Virus record (IMG/VR): IMGVR_UViG_3300042309_002320
Span: 37,116-101,115 of that record
Origin: a virus
Length of the DNA: 64,000 nt
Reading direction: 5' to 3' (one strand)
Shown here: positions 63,663 through 64,000 of the stretch, piece after piece
Numbering within the stretch: position 1 is the first letter of the stretch
Layout: each line of letters opens with the position of its first letter
The notes under the pieces: model-generated
What the model was told of the DNA's origin: nothing
Seen by the model: only the letters and a program-made list of their open reading frames with translations
The model's database searches: none
Made by a program: the position numbers and the translations under genes

Positions 63663-63986
63663 TTATTCTGGACTATTAATTGGAGCAATAACACCCTGTT
63701 CTGCTCCTGCTTTTCCTATATATAATAGTAATGATTGCACTATATTTGCAAGGTCACTATCTTCTGCGCTTTTGCTTAATAAATTATCAATAACTAACCA
63801 AGTTCCATTATCGCCGGGCATATATTCTGCCACACCATCAAATACTCCAAATTTTTTCAAACGAACTCTAGCGGTAGCCTCACCGCCCAAAGTTCCCGCA
63901 CTAATAATTATTTCTTCAACCCATAATTTATCATATGTTTTTGCTGGAACTGTGGATACTATTGCTGGACTTAAAACTGGTAACAT
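63663..63986 (-). CDS. small virion-region protein, 107 aa
   Basis: Not recognised. A beta-rich first half (KLWVEEIIISAGTLGGEATARVRLKKFG) and a helical second half (EDSDLANIVQSLLLYIGKAG) with a proline end. A strong AGAAGGAAATTAAT site precedes ATG, suggesting good expression. It is the most upstream gene of the cluster in this window; the operon continues beyond the right edge. Confidence 0.5.
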   Translation of the reverse strand: MLPVLSPAIVSTVPAKTYDKLWVEEIIISAGTLGGEATARVRLKKFGVFDGVAEYMPGDNGTWLVIDNLLSKSAEDSDLANIVQSLLLYIGKAGAEQGVIAPINSPE

Positions 63987-64000
63987 ATTAATTTCCTTCT

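Overview
The window is part of a large, AT-rich tailed-phage genome; it could also be a prophage of the same kind, but no integrase or attachment site is visible. All genes from 3,655 to the right edge lie on the minus strand and form one tightly packed virion and tail cluster. Genes commonly overlap as ATGA or sit a few bases apart. Six plus-strand genes occupy the left 3.65 kb. No stretch longer than 92 bases lacks a gene. I see no tRNA, rRNA, CRISPR array, insertion sequence, reverse transcriptase, terminase, portal, capsid or tail-sheath gene. Stops of all three kinds end genes normally, so the standard code applies.

Left arm, plus strand (1-3,654): the end of a nucleotidyltransferase-like gene, two weakly glycosyltransferase-like genes, a free-standing endonuclease (HTH, NUMOD3-like repeats, PD-(D/E)XK/DUF559-type core), a Rad52/Erf-type single-strand-annealing candidate and a zinc-ribbon protein. 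These meet the tail cluster head-on at 3,654/3,655 with no spacer.

Tail cluster, in transcription order from the right edge: small virion proteins and a neck/connector-like protein; two appendage proteins (one with a proprotein-convertase P domain, one a Thr/Pro stalk with an Asp-box-like propeller); small connector or completion proteins; the tail tube protein; a 49-aa coiled-coil gene; chaperone-like genes; a terminator-like hairpin; a 4,648-aa tape-measure protein; fibre and appendage proteins; a 3,139-aa subtilase-adhesin; and hub or baseplate-like proteins of 659, 1,104, 1,089 and 2,726 aa. A tail tube without a sheath gene in the window, next to a very large tape measure, fits a long non-contractile tail, but a sheath could be encoded elsewhere.

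Most unusual features. (1) The tape measure carries four enzyme-like modules in a row (PD-(D/E)XK-like, HAD-like, HExxH metallopeptidase-like, GNAT-like), divided by recurring F-x-x-G-G motifs. (2) Three FGE-sulfatase/SUMF1 (C-type-lectin fold) domains in two proteins have their halves in swapped order, as expected of circular permutation. (3) The 3,139-aa protein joins an apparently intact subtilase to propellers, permuted SUMF1 domains, FN3, a vWA-like domain and a carbohydrate-binding-like domain. (4) An 18-bp motif with fixed spacing lies 20-28 bp upstream of a start codon in each of the three longest minus-strand gaps other than the terminator gap, and may be a phage-specific promoter. 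(5) A strong hairpin with a U-rich tail separates the chaperone genes from the tape measure.
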